Notes: generated by a model from the letters alone, not told the origin. Positions 52,254 to 61,136 are shown, counted from the first letter of the stretch. The stretch: DNA of 64,000 nt from Kitasatospora aureofaciens (GCF_019192735.1 NZ_JAHTKP010000026.1:44814-108813), one strand, 5' to 3'. Translations and numbers: made by a program.

Positions 52254-53498
52254 CTACCCCGGGGCCGGGGGAAGATTCCCGACCGCGCGCGAAGCCTGGT
52301 CACGCGCGCGGAAGCCGAAGCTGATGAGGGTGACGCTCTCTCCGGCGCTGAGGGGCGTCCGGCCGTGCGGCGTGAGCGCGCCGTCGAATACGACGCAGTC
52401 ACCGGCGGCGAGATCGCATTCGAGGTAGCCGTCGGCGTTGATGAAGACGGTGGTGCCAGCCCTGGGTGCGCCGGTGGGGCGCTCGTGCTTGAGGCACAGG
52501 ATCAGGTTGGCCTCGCCGAAGCCGACCTCGTCCACGTGGAAGTCGAGGAACTGCCCTTCCTCCAGGTACGCGATATAGACGCCGGTGTGCGGCTGCTCGA
52601 CATCCAGACCGGTGGACCGCGCTACGACTGCGGCGAGATCGACTTGCCCGGCGAAACGGCTCGCGGCGTCGCCGACGGCCGCGTTCCACTTGCCGTTGTG
52701 GAGGTACCCGTCAACGGCTACGGCCTTCTCAGCCTCCTCCGCCACCTGCGTGATCAGCTCAGCGGGGAACGACTGATCACGCAGGTGGCGCGGGTGCACG
52801 CGCTGGTGTGCGGTGAGCCCGCGCACAGCGTCCCGGAGAGTAGGGAAGTCCTCTGCCCACCGGGCCGGCGTCTGGGCCGTGGTGCGGGACTGGAGCCATG
52901 AGGTCCACTGGCCGCTCCACTGGCGCGGCACCGCGCCGTCTGCCGCCGTTGCGTCGGCCTGGCCGATCAGCAGTTCCACCCGGGCGAGTGCTGCCTGCGT
53001 GGACTCGACCAGCCCGGCGTCCCCCTTGACGATCCGCAGCCGCAGCGCTTCTTGGAGATGGGCCTGGGCACCCGCGAGGTCGCCGCGCTCCATCAGGTGC
53101 TTGCCGGTGTGCTGAAGCGCAAAGTCGACAAGTTCCGGGTGCTGGCTTCGCGCGGTGTTCAGGGCACTGCGGTAGAGCGCGTCCGCAGTCTGCACGTCAC
53201 CGGCGTAGCGGTGAGCGTCGCCGAGGTTGAGCCCGGTAGCGACGACGGCCCGGGTGTTGCCAATCGCTGCGGCTAGGTCGAGCGACTGCCGGAGAAACGT
53301 ACGGGCCTCCTCGTGGTGGCCCAGGCACATCTGGCCGATGCCGATCCACCTGGTCAGGACCCGAGTACGAGCGGGGTCGGCCTCCTCGGGCAAGCCCCGC
53401 AGTTCCTCGTTGAGTTGGCCGACCGCGGTGGTCAGCTCGTTGCGGTCGGTGGGGACCATTCGAAGACCCTCGTCCTGGTCGATGAGGTGCTGGAGCAC
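52254..53498 (-). CDS. TPR protein fused to a 2OG-Fe(II) oxygenase-like domain
   Basis: A 414-residue protein from GTG 53498 with GAAGG close upstream. Residues 40-180 contain three or four TPR-like helix pairs (GLNLGDAHRYAGDVQTADAL, HTGKHLMERGDLAGAQAH). Residues 300-400 look like a 2-oxoglutarate/Fe(II) dioxygenase core: His321 and Asp323 in LDFHVDEVGF, distal His378 in TPHGRTPL, and an Arg in the final strand LISFGFR for 2OG binding. The cosubstrate motif supports hydroxylation of a protein or peptide. The gene lies 36 bp after the HExxH gene on the same strand and is surely co-transcribed. The fusion is unusual to me. Substrate unknown. Confidence 0.78.
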   Translation of the reverse strand: MLQHLIDQDEGLRMVPTDRNELTTAVGQLNEELRGLPEEADPARTRVLTRWIGIGQMCLGHHEEARTFLRQSLDLAAAIGNTRAVVATGLNLGDAHRYAGDVQTADALYRSALNTARSQHPELVDFALQHTGKHLMERGDLAGAQAHLQEALRLRIVKGDAGLVESTQAALARVELLIGQADATAADGAVPRQWSGQWTSWLQSRTTAQTPARWAEDFPTLRDAVRGLTAHQRVHPRHLRDQSFPAELITQVAEEAEKAVAVDGYLHNGKWNAAVGDAASRFAGQVDLAAVVARSTGLDVEQPHTGVYIAYLEEGQFLDFHVDEVGFGEANLILCLKHERPTGAPRAGTTVFINADGYLECDLAAGDCVVFDGALTPHGRTPLSAGESVTLISFGFRARDQASRAVGNLPPAPG

Positions 53499-53534
53499 TG
53501 GACCTTCCCTCGTTCGGTTCTGCTCAGCGTGGCA

Positions 53535-54461
53535 CTACAGCTGGTCGGTCTGGTGGCGCAGGTCGGCCAGCAGCTCCACCCCGTGGGGGGAGAAGTGCTC
53601 ACTCAGAAGTTCGAGTTCGCGCATGAGGTAGCGGACGGCCGGCAGACCCTCGTCGTAGGCGCTCTGGAAGCTCGCGCGCTCGTTGGGCGTCAGGTCGTCG
53701 CGGCGCAGTTCGGTCTGGCGGAACCGCAGCAGCTGGTTGTACACGCAGGTCGCATGGAACGCCCGGTCAATCTCCCAGAACTGGTTGCGGGCCACTCCCT
53801 GCGAGGCACGCCACGCGATCTCGATCTTGGGGGACGTCTTGGACGAGTACCCGTCGGCGAAGACCTGGTGCTGGAGGACGTGGAAGCTGATCGACTGGTG
53901 CGTCCCCTCGTGCAGCAGGTTCTCCGCCAGGAAGACGGGCGACGGCTCCGGGCTGACGGTGTTCGGCGGGATGTGGTGCCGGGCCTTCTCGGAGAACACG
54001 ATGACGTACGGGAGCGCCGGGTCACTGGAGCTGGTCAGCGAGGAGGTGCGGACGCCGGGCTTGAGGCCCACCCACAGCAGCCCACGAACGAATTCGCGCA
54101 CGCGGGCGAATCCCTCGGGGTGGGCCAGCGACAGGCGGTCCAGGGCCTGGGTCAGCGCCGCGCGGCGCTCGTCGGTGTGCTGGACGATCTCGTAGTCCGT
54201 CAGGTTGATCTCGTTGGCGATCTCGCCGGGAAGCTCGGCGTCGAACCAGTCGAAGTTCGCCCCGGCCACGGTCACGTTGTCGCTACGCAGGGTGCGGGCG
54301 TGCTCCGCGTAGGGGGTGCCCGACTTCACCAGGCGCTCCATCAGGGCGAACGGCAGAGCGCTCTCCGCGCCCACCTCGCGCAGACGGATCAGGTCCGGGT
54401 CCTTCCGGTCGAGGTCGAAGAAGGAGCCGGCGGGGACGCGGGTGGCGATGGCGGTCTTCAA
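53535..54461 (-). CDS. HExxH-type putative alpha-ketoglutarate-dependent peptide beta-hydroxylase
   Basis: A 308-residue protein starting at TTG 54461 with AAGGAG 8 nt upstream. The key motif is LLHEGTHQ (HExxH at 184-188), followed by an IEIAWR segment and FWEIDRAFHATCVYNQLL, the layout of the TIGR04267 HExxH family. Members of that family are linked to RiPP (modified peptide) pathways and some are reported as alpha-ketoglutarate-dependent peptide beta-hydroxylases rather than proteases. No signal peptide. It leads an operon with a second oxygenase-like gene. No precursor peptide gene could be recognised in the 117-bp gap upstream or between the two genes. Confidence 0.75.
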   Translation of the reverse strand: MKTAIATRVPAGSFFDLDRKDPDLIRLREVGAESALPFALMERLVKSGTPYAEHARTLRSDNVTVAGANFDWFDAELPGEIANEINLTDYEIVQHTDERRAALTQALDRLSLAHPEGFARVREFVRGLLWVGLKPGVRTSSLTSSSDPALPYVIVFSEKARHHIPPNTVSPEPSPVFLAENLLHEGTHQSISFHVLQHQVFADGYSSKTSPKIEIAWRASQGVARNQFWEIDRAFHATCVYNQLLRFRQTELRRDDLTPNERASFQSAYDEGLPAVRYLMRELELLSEHFSPHGVELLADLRHQTDQL

Positions 54462-54578
54462 TGCGGACTCTCCTTGATTGGGGTGTGTGGCGACGTCCCG
54501 CTGGAGCAGGCGGGATTCACCGTGCCGCCCCACCGTCGATCAGGAATCCCACCCGCACCACGAGAAGAGTTGGAAGAC

Positions 54579-55535
54579 GTGAACCGCCGATCCTTCATCG
54601 CCCTCACCGGGGGCGCCGCCGTGTCCGCCGCCCTCCCGCAGCCACGGATCGGAGCCGAGACAGTCATGGACCTGCGGACCGGTCTCGCTTCCCTGTACGG
54701 CCTGGACGATCGGTTCGGCGGCGCGACCGTGGGCCCTCTCGCGCAAGCGCACTTCTCCCGAGTCGAGCGGATCATCGCCACCACGAGCTACCCCGGCACG
54801 ATCGGCCGGCAACTGCGCCTGATCGCCGGGGAGACGGCTGAACACGTCGCATGGCTGGCCTTCGACGCCGGAGACAACCAGTGCGCCCTTGTCCACTGGC
54901 ACCACGCCCTCACCCGCGCCGAGGAGTTGCAAGACCATTCACTTGCCGTTCTGGTGATGGCGTCGATGGCGCTGATGAACATCCGCGAGAAGCAGCCGGA
55001 CAAGGCACTCGAACTGGCCCGAGGAGCACAGGAGAAGGCCAAGGGGTGGGCGCCCCCCTCCCTGCTCTCGATCCTGGCCACCCGGGAGGCTCGCGCGCTG
55101 GCCATGCTCGGGGACCACGTCTCGGCTCGCTCTACGCTCGCGAACGCCACCCGGGTCTACGAGCAGGAACGGGGGGCACGGCCGCTACCGGATTGGGTGG
55201 TCTTCCACGGGCCCGGCGAGCTGGCCATGGCGCAGGCCGCGCTGTTCACCGAGTCCGGGCACCACAAGGCCGCGGTGGACTGGCTGCGCCGCTCGCTGGG
55301 ACACCAAGAAACGAGCTACGCGAGGAACGAAGCCCTGGTGCGCTTCTCTCTCGCCGGAGCCCTCGCGCGGGCCGGCGAAGCAGAGGAATCCGCCAACGAG
55401 CTGAAGTCGGGTTCGGTCCTGCTGACCGAGGTGTCGTCGGGCCGGGCGCGCTCGTCCATGCAGGAGGCGCACTCTTTCCTTCACGCCCTTGATCCGGCCG
55501 CCGCCGCTGCCAGCACTGCCCACCTGATCGCGTAG
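54579..55535 (+). CDS. TPR-type regulator-like protein lacking an HTH
   Basis: A 318-residue protein from GTG 54579. It begins VNRRSFIALTGGAAVSAALP, like a Tat motif but also like the linker that follows the helix-turn-helix in many streptomycete XRE-TPR regulators. The rest is TPR-like helices (ALVHWHHALTRAEELQDHSL, KALELARGAQEKAK, DHVSARSTLANATRVYEQER). The open frame runs on upstream (codons reading PREELED) without an HTH, so it may be the C-terminal half of a regulator that lost its DNA-binding part. It is divergent from the HExxH operon and 10 bp from the GNAT gene. Confidence 0.7.
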   Translation: MNRRSFIALTGGAAVSAALPQPRIGAETVMDLRTGLASLYGLDDRFGGATVGPLAQAHFSRVERIIATTSYPGTIGRQLRLIAGETAEHVAWLAFDAGDNQCALVHWHHALTRAEELQDHSLAVLVMASMALMNIREKQPDKALELARGAQEKAKGWAPPSLLSILATREARALAMLGDHVSARSTLANATRVYEQERGARPLPDWVVFHGPGELAMAQAALFTESGHHKAAVDWLRRSLGHQETSYARNEALVRFSLAGALARAGEAEESANELKSGSVLLTEVSSGRARSSMQEAHSFLHALDPAAAAASTAHLIA

Positions 55536-55545
55536 AAGGAGAACC

Positions 55546-56076
55546 GTGGAGAAGACCGAGTTCGAGACCTTCACAGACCCGGATGCCGCTGCCCAGGCGC
55601 TGGATGAGATAGCGCCGCTGTACGAGCAGGTGTTCGCAGAGCCGCCGTACTTCGAGGGGCCCCGCGACCTGGCCGGGTTTCTGGAGGGCTACGAGTCGTT
55701 CCGGACCATGCCCGGCTTTCGGCTGGTGCTGGCCCGCGCAGGTGCCCTGGTCGGGTTCGCTTTCGGCGTCCTGCTCCAGTCGGACAGCCGTTGGTGGAAT
55801 GGCCTCGGCCTGGACGAGAACTTCACCCGCGAGGACGGACATCGGACGTTCGTGATTCGGGAAATCGCTGTGGCCCCGGATCGGCGTCGGCAGGGTCTCG
55901 GCCGGGCCCTGCACGCGGCCGTACTCGAAGGTGCCCAGGCGGAGCGCGTCACACTTGCGGTTCGGCCCGAAGCGCAGGCTGCCATGAAGATGTACGAAGC
56001 CCTTGGCTACCGGGAGCTGGGCGACAAGACCCCGGCTTGGGAAGGCGCCCCGGTGTACCGCTACATGATTCGCTAG
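55546..56076 (+). CDS. GNAT family N-acetyltransferase
   Basis: A 176-residue acetyltransferase from GTG 55546 with AAGGAG 4 nt upstream. The acetyl-CoA-binding motif A is IAVAPDRRRQGLGRALHAA, and motif B gives MKMYEALGYRELG. It transfers an acetyl group from acetyl-CoA to an amine; the acceptor is unknown. Spacing of 10 bp puts it in an operon with the TPR protein. It might act with the neighbouring putative peptide-modifying enzymes, but this is only positional. Confidence 0.88.
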   Translation: MEKTEFETFTDPDAAAQALDEIAPLYEQVFAEPPYFEGPRDLAGFLEGYESFRTMPGFRLVLARAGALVGFAFGVLLQSDSRWWNGLGLDENFTREDGHRTFVIREIAVAPDRRRQGLGRALHAAVLEGAQAERVTLAVRPEAQAAMKMYEALGYRELGDKTPAWEGAPVYRYMIR

Positions 56077-56149
56077 CCCGCCTCCCCAACTCCGAACGAG
56101 GAGTCGGCCACGGTCGTCCGCAAGCGGCTCGGCCTGTAGAAGCCCCCTC

Positions 56150-56929
56150 TCAGAGGTGACGCGTAGCCAGCGCCAGCCGCTCGCGGGCCTCGAACAGCGC
56201 GTCGCGGATCATCTGCTCGCGCCCCGGCGTCAGCCGTGCGACCGGGACGGAGCAGCTGACCGCGTCCCGGGCCGGCGTGCGGTACGGCACGGCGACCGCG
56301 TAGCAGCACAGGCCGAGGGTGTTCTCCCCCCGGTCGGTCGCGTACCCGCGCTCGCGGACGGCCCGGAGGTCGTCGAGGAGGGCGTCCCGGGTCGTGTGGG
56401 TGTGGTCGGTCAGCGGCTCCAGGCGCTCGGGCAGCAGCCGCTCGATCTCCTCGTCCGGGAGCGTCGCCAGCAGCGCCTTGCCGAGGGCGGTCGCGTGGGC
56501 GGGCAGCCGGCGGCCGACGCGGGTGAAGGGGCGGAGGTAGTGCTGGGAGGCGCGGGTGGCGAGGTAGACCACGTCGGTGCCGTCGAGGCGGGCGAGGTGG
56601 ATGGTCTCGGTGGTGTCGTCGGCGAGCCGGTCGAGCGCCGGGCGGGTGGCGGCGACGGCCTCGTCGCCGTCGATGTAGGCGGTGCCGACGAGCAGCGCCC
56701 GCACCCCGATGCCGTACCGGGTGCCGGTCAGGTCGGTTTCCACCCAACCGAGGTCGACCAACGTGCGCAGCAGCATGTACAGGCTGCTCTTGGGGTAGCC
56801 GAGTTCCTCCTGCACGTCGGCGAGGCTGTGCAGTCCGGGGCGCGCGGCGAAGTACTCCAGTACCTCGATCGTGCGGACGGCGGACTTCACGCCCGCAGCG
56901 GCGGCTGCGGCGGGGCTCGGCTGCGCCAT
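56150..56929 (-). CDS. IclR family transcriptional regulator
   Basis: A 259-residue regulator from ATG 56929 (GGAGG 7 nt upstream). Residues 14-75 form the winged helix (AVRTIEVLEYFAARPGLHSL, YPKSSLYMLLRTL). The effector domain includes HYLRPFTRVGRRLPAHATALGKALL and CSVPVARL, as in the IclR family. IclR proteins often control aromatic or sugar-acid catabolism. It is divergent from the polysaccharide-lyase-like gene, with a GTTCA-N6-TGAAC repeat between them, so it probably controls that secreted glycan locus. Confidence 0.92.
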   Translation of the reverse strand: MAQPSPAAAAAAGVKSAVRTIEVLEYFAARPGLHSLADVQEELGYPKSSLYMLLRTLVDLGWVETDLTGTRYGIGVRALLVGTAYIDGDEAVAATRPALDRLADDTTETIHLARLDGTDVVYLATRASQHYLRPFTRVGRRLPAHATALGKALLATLPDEEIERLLPERLEPLTDHTHTTRDALLDDLRAVRERGYATDRGENTLGLCCYAVAVPYRTPARDAVSCSVPVARLTPGREQMIRDALFEARERLALATRHL

Positions 56930-57005
56930 CGGGGATCCTCCCTGTTCACGTGCGCGTGGGCTGCGAGCAATATAGCCCGACACGGGTCACGCGACCCCCG
57001 CCCGC

Positions 57006-57021
57006 GTTCACATTGATGAAC
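57006..57021. promoter_or_regulatory. GTTCA-N6-TGAAC inverted repeat, possible IclR operator
   Basis: Five-bp arms with a 6-bp spacer lie 76 bp upstream of the IclR start and 113 bp upstream of the lyase-like gene. Half-sites are short, so the call is tentative. Confidence 0.35.
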
Positions 57022-57134
57022 TCTGTCCAGAGCCTTGACTGAAGCGGCCACCCGGCCTTGTCATGGTTGCGGCCCTCTGCGGCCCCGGCACAACGCAGCA
57101 AGCAACGAACGCCTCCCCCTCCCGAAGGACCGTC

Positions 57135-57986
57135 ATGAAGCGTTTGCTCACCGCCCTGTGCGCCGCCCTCGCGCTCCTCTCCGTTACACCCGCCCAAGCT
57201 GCCACCACCGACACCACCGACGCCCCCGCCTGGACCGGTGAGTTCACCGGCTACGGCACCAGCAGCTGGACCGCCGCCTGGGGCACCCTGTCCAGCGGCA
57301 AGTGGGGGCAGCAGAACCTCAGCCTGGTCAACGATCCGGCCGCGCCCGGCGACGGCTCGGCGCTCCAGGTGTTCTACGGCGCCGGCTCCTCGGCCAACTC
57401 CTGCTCCGACTGCCCCTCCAGCGGCGGCGGCCAGTTCTACACCGACCTCCCCACCCTCGGCCTCGGCGACCTCGCCAACTCCACCACCCTGGACCTGAAG
57501 TACAGCCTCAAGCTGCCCACCGGCTTCGACTTCGGCAAAGCCGGCAAGCTCCCCGGCCTCTACGGCGGCTCCCCCGGCGAGGCCTCCGGCGGCAACCACG
57601 GCAACGCCTGGTCGACCCGCTACATGTGGCGCAACCCCGGCTCGGGCGTCGGCAACGGCGAGGTCTACCTGTACACCCCGACCAACTCCGGCCCCACCGG
57701 CTACGGCGTGGACCTCGGCCTCGGGTCGTGGCAGTGGCCGGCCGACGGCGCCTGGCACAACGTCGAGCAGCTGGTCGACCGCGGCAGCGGCGACATCACC
57801 GTCTGGCTGGACGGCACCCAGGTGTTCACCCAGCCCGGGGCGGGCGCGCCGGACCTCGCGTCGATCCCGTTCAGCGGCGTGTTCTTCTCCACCTTCTACG
57901 GCGGCCACGACACCTCCTGGGGCCCGGCCACCGACCAGTACGCCTACTTCGCGCACTTCAGCCTCTCCACCGGCGTCCAGCACTGA
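57135..57986 (+). CDS. Secreted polysaccharide-lyase-like protein (PL14-like jelly roll)
   Basis: A 283-residue exported protein from ATG 57135 (AAGGA 6 nt upstream) with a signal peptide ending TPAQA. The mature protein has the concanavalin-like jelly-roll pattern of PL14-type alginate/glucuronan lyases: SLKLPTGFDFGKAGKLPGLYGG, then WSTRYMWRNPGSGVGNGEVY, then TVWLDGTQVF. A CSDC pair may form a disulfide. Lyases cut uronate-containing polysaccharides by beta-elimination, which would tie in with the uronate oxidation genes 9 kb upstream. It lies between an IclR regulator and an Agd3-like deacetylase. Confidence 0.75.
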   Translation: MKRLLTALCAALALLSVTPAQAATTDTTDAPAWTGEFTGYGTSSWTAAWGTLSSGKWGQQNLSLVNDPAAPGDGSALQVFYGAGSSANSCSDCPSSGGGQFYTDLPTLGLGDLANSTTLDLKYSLKLPTGFDFGKAGKLPGLYGGSPGEASGGNHGNAWSTRYMWRNPGSGVGNGEVYLYTPTNSGPTGYGVDLGLGSWQWPADGAWHNVEQLVDRGSGDITVWLDGTQVFTQPGAGAPDLASIPFSGVFFSTFYGGHDTSWGPATDQYAYFAHFSLSTGVQH

Positions 57987-58023
57987 TCAAATCACCCCCG
58001 AAGTCAGCGCCACGGAGGCCGAG

Positions 58024-58290
58024 TTGAGCAGCAAGCCCTGGAGGAACCGCCTCGGTCTGCTCGTCGCCGCGAGCGTCACGGCAGCCGCATCGGTCACCGG
58101 TGCGGCTGCCGCCCCCGCCGGGGGCGCCCGCTGCGCGGAGCCGGACGTCCCGCCCCGCCCGGCGGCGACCTGTTCCCGGTCCGCCCGGCCGCCGAGCAGC
58201 TGGACGACATCTCCCGGCCGTGAGCCCGCCCCAGGCTCCCGTCAAGCGCCGTACACAAACCTAATGTTGACCGTGAGTCATCAAAAATGA
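58024..58290 (+). pseudogene. Broken gene: signal peptide of a secreted protein, then frame loss
   Basis: TTG 58024 has GGAGG 5 nt upstream and begins a clear signal peptide (RNRLGLLVAASVTAAASVTG, ending AAAA). After about residue 35 the frame becomes arginine/proline-rich nonsense, while another frame briefly reads PGGDLFPVRPAAEQLDDISRP and stops near 58204. It is probably the decayed start and end of a secreted protein. The rest of 57987-58378 shows no other gene. Confidence 0.5.
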
Positions 58291-58302
58291 GAACCGTTTC
58301 CA
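58288..58302. promoter_or_regulatory. Imperfect palindrome TGAGAACCGTTTCCA upstream of deacetylase gene
   Basis: A 15-bp imperfect dyad in an unusually AT-rich patch lies 77 bp upstream of the Agd3-like start. It could bind a Fur/Zur-type or LacI-type regulator; arms match at only five of seven positions. Confidence 0.25.
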
Positions 58303-58378
58303 AACAATCCCCCATCAGTTGGTCAATCTCTCGTGGAACGGCGCAGTACCGCCCGCCGCCTCGGGCAAAGTGATCACC

Positions 58379-60670
58379 ATGAAACGCAAGAACTCATCCG
58401 CCGCAGGTCGCGCGCGCAAAACGCCGTTCCGCGCCCTGCCGCTGATCGCGTTGGCCGTGGCCGGCGCGGTGATATCCCTCGGCACGGTCGTCCCGGCCGC
58501 CGCCGCGACCTCGCGGGTGGACCTGAACGTCCTCGTCGTCACTGACGGCAACCCCTGGGTCGAGGGCATCCGCAAGCAGCTGGTGTCCGAGGGCGTGCCG
58601 ACCACCGTGGTCGACCTCACCAGCAGCAACCGCGCCACCATCACGTCGGCCTTCCTGGCCGACACCCTGGCCGACGGTACGCCGCACGGCCACTTCGAGG
58701 GCGTCGTCCTGCCCAGCGACGCCCCCAGCCAGCTCTCCGCGGCCGAGCTCTCCGCCCTCACCGGCTACGAACAGGCCTACCACGTCCGGCAGGTCGACTC
58801 CTACGTGTGGCCGGGCGCCAACACCGGCCTCAACGCCCCGCAGTGGACCGGCTCGCTCGACGCGACCACCGCCACCGCGACCTCCTCCGCCCGCGCGGAC
58901 GCCTTCCAGTACCTCAACGGCCCGGTGGCGTTCGAGGGCACCGCCGGCGGCAGCGGCTCGTACGGCGCGCTGCCCACGCCGCTGCCCGACAACCCGGCCA
59001 CCGGCTCGCACTTCGAGCCCTTCGTCACCGAGACGCTTCCCGGCACGTCGACGCAGGGTGTGCTCGCGGGGGTCTACACCAGCAACGGCCGGCAGCAGCT
59101 GGTCCTCACCTTCGCGTACAACTACTACCAGCAGCAGTTCCAGCTGCTCGCCCACGGCATCGTCGACTGGGTGACGCGGGGCGTGCACCTGGGCTACTGG
59201 CGCAACTACTTCTCGGCCCACGTCGACGACCTGTTCAACGCCAACGCCCGCTGGAGCCAGAGCGGCAAGTGCACCCCCGGCGAGGGCGACTGCGCCGCCG
59301 GCGTGCCGAACACCACGCCGATCCGGATGACCGCCGCCGACGTCACCAACACGGTGAGCTGGCAGCAGCAGAACAACTACACGCTGGACTTCCTGTTCAA
59401 CGCCGGCCCCGGCGTCGCCTACCAGCAGGCACAGGGCGGCAGCGACCCGCTGACCACCGCGCTGCTGGCGAACAAGAACAGCTTCATGTGGATCAACCAC
59501 ACCTACGACCACCCGTTCCTGGGCTGCGTACAGGACTTCTCGGTGATCCCGTGGCGGTGCCAGACCGACGCCGCCGGGAACATCCAGTACGTCGACCAGC
59601 CCACCATCAGCTCCCAGATCAGCCAGAACATCCAGTTCGGCCAGGCCAACGGCATTCCGTTCCGGCCGAACGAGCTGGTCGCGGGCGAGCACTCCGGCAC
59701 GGTGATGCTGCCGCAGCAGCCGAACGACAACCCCAACTTCCTTGCGGCGCTGAGCGCCAACAACATCCAGTGGCTCGGCGTCGACGCCTCCCGCGAGACC
59801 GGCCAGCGTCAGATCGCCTCCGCGCTGGGCACCCCGCGCCACCCGATCAACGTGTTCTACAACGTCTCCACCCAGTCCGACGAGGTGAGCGAGTACAACT
59901 GGCTCTACACCTCCAAGGCGAACGGCGGCAGCGGCAACTGCGAGGCCAACCCGGCCACCACGACCTGCATCACGCCGCTGGACCTGACCACCGGCTGGTC
60001 GAACTACGTGCTGCCGATGCAGGTCAAGATCACCCTCGGGTACGTGCTGTCCAACGACCCGCGGCCGTTCTTCATGCACCAGTCGAACCTCACCGACGAC
60101 AAGCTGGCGCTGCAGACCCTGAGCGGCATCCTGTCCACTTACCGCACCTGGTTCACCGCGGACACCCCGGTGGTCAACCAGACGCTCACCGACTCCGGGA
60201 CCGTCCTGAAGCAGCAGGCCGCCTGGCAGCAGACCCAGAACGCGGGCTCGGTCACCGGCTACATCCAGGGCGGCGTGGTCACCGTCCAGGGGGCGTCCGG
60301 GACCACCGTCCCGGTCACCGTGCCCGCGGGCACCACCGTCACCGGCGGCGGCAGCTTCGGCGCGGCGTACGGCGGCGAGCAGTCCGCGTACACCACGCTC
60401 GGTGCGACGCCCACCGGGCTGACGCTGCCGACGAGCGTGTTCGGCACGGTCGCCGACTCCACCCCCACCGGCCTGGGCGCGGAGCTCGCGTCCTACGCGA
60501 AGGGCTCGCCGCACGAGGTGCGCCGCAACGGTGACGCCGTCGTGATCACCGACCCGACCGGCACCCACGTGCTGCCGGAGCTCGCCGGCAGGCCGGCGGA
60601 GGAGCTGCACATCGGCGCCCACCACCACAACCCGTACAACGTGCTGCCGCCGGGGCTCGCGAAGAAGTAG
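58379..60670 (+). CDS. Secreted Agd3-like carbohydrate deacetylase (CE18 family-like)
   Basis: A 763-residue exported protein from ATG 58379 with a signal peptide ending VVPAAAA. Residues 45-230 (RVDLNVLVVTDGNPWVEGIR onward) resemble the carbohydrate-binding N-terminal domain of fungal Agd3. The central region has the Asp-His-His metal site of NodB-like/CE18 deacetylases: SAHVDDLF and, later, INHTYDHPF. A C-terminal beta-rich region ends in a HHH-containing tail. Agd3 removes N-acetyl groups from galactosaminogalactan in Aspergillus; bacterial relatives are little studied. Its place beside a lyase-like protein and an IclR regulator suggests extracellular polysaccharide processing. A strong terminator follows. 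Confidence 0.8.
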   Translation: MKRKNSSAAGRARKTPFRALPLIALAVAGAVISLGTVVPAAAATSRVDLNVLVVTDGNPWVEGIRKQLVSEGVPTTVVDLTSSNRATITSAFLADTLADGTPHGHFEGVVLPSDAPSQLSAAELSALTGYEQAYHVRQVDSYVWPGANTGLNAPQWTGSLDATTATATSSARADAFQYLNGPVAFEGTAGGSGSYGALPTPLPDNPATGSHFEPFVTETLPGTSTQGVLAGVYTSNGRQQLVLTFAYNYYQQQFQLLAHGIVDWVTRGVHLGYWRNYFSAHVDDLFNANARWSQSGKCTPGEGDCAAGVPNTTPIRMTAADVTNTVSWQQQNNYTLDFLFNAGPGVAYQQAQGGSDPLTTALLANKNSFMWINHTYDHPFLGCVQDFSVIPWRCQTDAAGNIQYVDQPTISSQISQNIQFGQANGIPFRPNELVAGEHSGTVMLPQQPNDNPNFLAALSANNIQWLGVDASRETGQRQIASALGTPRHPINVFYNVSTQSDEVSEYNWLYTSKANGGSGNCEANPATTTCITPLDLTTGWSNYVLPMQVKITLGYVLSNDPRPFFMHQSNLTDDKLALQTLSGILSTYRTWFTADTPVVNQTLTDSGTVLKQQAAWQQTQNAGSVTGYIQGGVVTVQGASGTTVPVTVPAGTTVTGGGSFGAAYGGEQSAYTTLGATPTGLTLPTSVFGTVADSTPTGLGAELASYAKGSPHEVRRNGDAVVITDPTGTHVLPELAGRPAEELHIGAHHHNPYNVLPPGLAKK

Positions 60671-60699
60671 CGTCCTCGTCCAGGCGTCCCCGTCCAGGC

Positions 60700-60742
60700 G
60701 GCTGCGGCCCGCGCGAGCACTCGGCTCGCGCGGGCCGCAGCC
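60700..60742 (+). terminator. Strong hairpin terminator
   Basis: A perfect 19-bp inverted repeat (60700-60718 and 60724-60742) with loop ACTCG lies 29 bp after the deacetylase stop and 28 bp before yjdM. Confidence 0.85.
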
Positions 60743-60770
60743 ACGTCGTGACCTGCGATATCGTGAACGA

Positions 60771-61136
60771 ATGAGCGACAACCTCCCCCCGTGCCCGCAG
60801 TGCTCCAGCGAGTACACCTATGAGATGAACGCGCTGATGGTCTGCCCCGAGTGCGGCCACGAGTGGGTGCCCACGGCCGGCGGTGCCGAGAGCGGTTCCG
60901 GCTCGGGCTCGGGCGAGCGGGAGATCAAGGACGCGGTCGGCAACGTGCTGACCGACGGCGACACCGTGACCGTCATCAAGGCCCTCAAGGTCAAGGGCAG
61001 CGTCTCGGGGATCAAGGCCGGCACCAAGGTCCGCAACATCCGCCTGGTCGACGGCGTCGACGGGCACGACATCGACTGCCGCATCGAGGGCTTCGGCGCC
61101 ATGCAGCTCAAGTCGAGCGTGGTCAAGAAGGCCTGA
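60771..61136 (+). CDS. yjdM: YjdM/PhnA family zinc-ribbon protein
   Basis: A 121-residue protein from ATG 60771. The N-terminal zinc ribbon has CPQCSSEYTYE and CPECGHEW. A serine/glycine linker with charged tail leads to the conserved C-terminal beta domain: DAVGNVLTDGDTVTVIKALK, then VKGSVSGIKAGTKVRNIRL. The family was once linked to phosphonate use, but its role is unproven. It is usually a single gene, as here, between two strong terminators. Confidence 0.95.
   Translation: MSDNLPPCPQCSSEYTYEMNALMVCPECGHEWVPTAGGAESGSGSGSGEREIKDAVGNVLTDGDTVTVIKALKVKGSVSGIKAGTKVRNIRLVDGVDGHDIDCRIEGFGAMQLKSSVVKKA

Noticed and set aside
54461..54578. Gap upstream of the HExxH gene searched for a RiPP precursor peptide
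   Set aside because: Short frames in both directions lack a leader-core pattern or a ribosome-binding site; only divergent promoters seem to fit.
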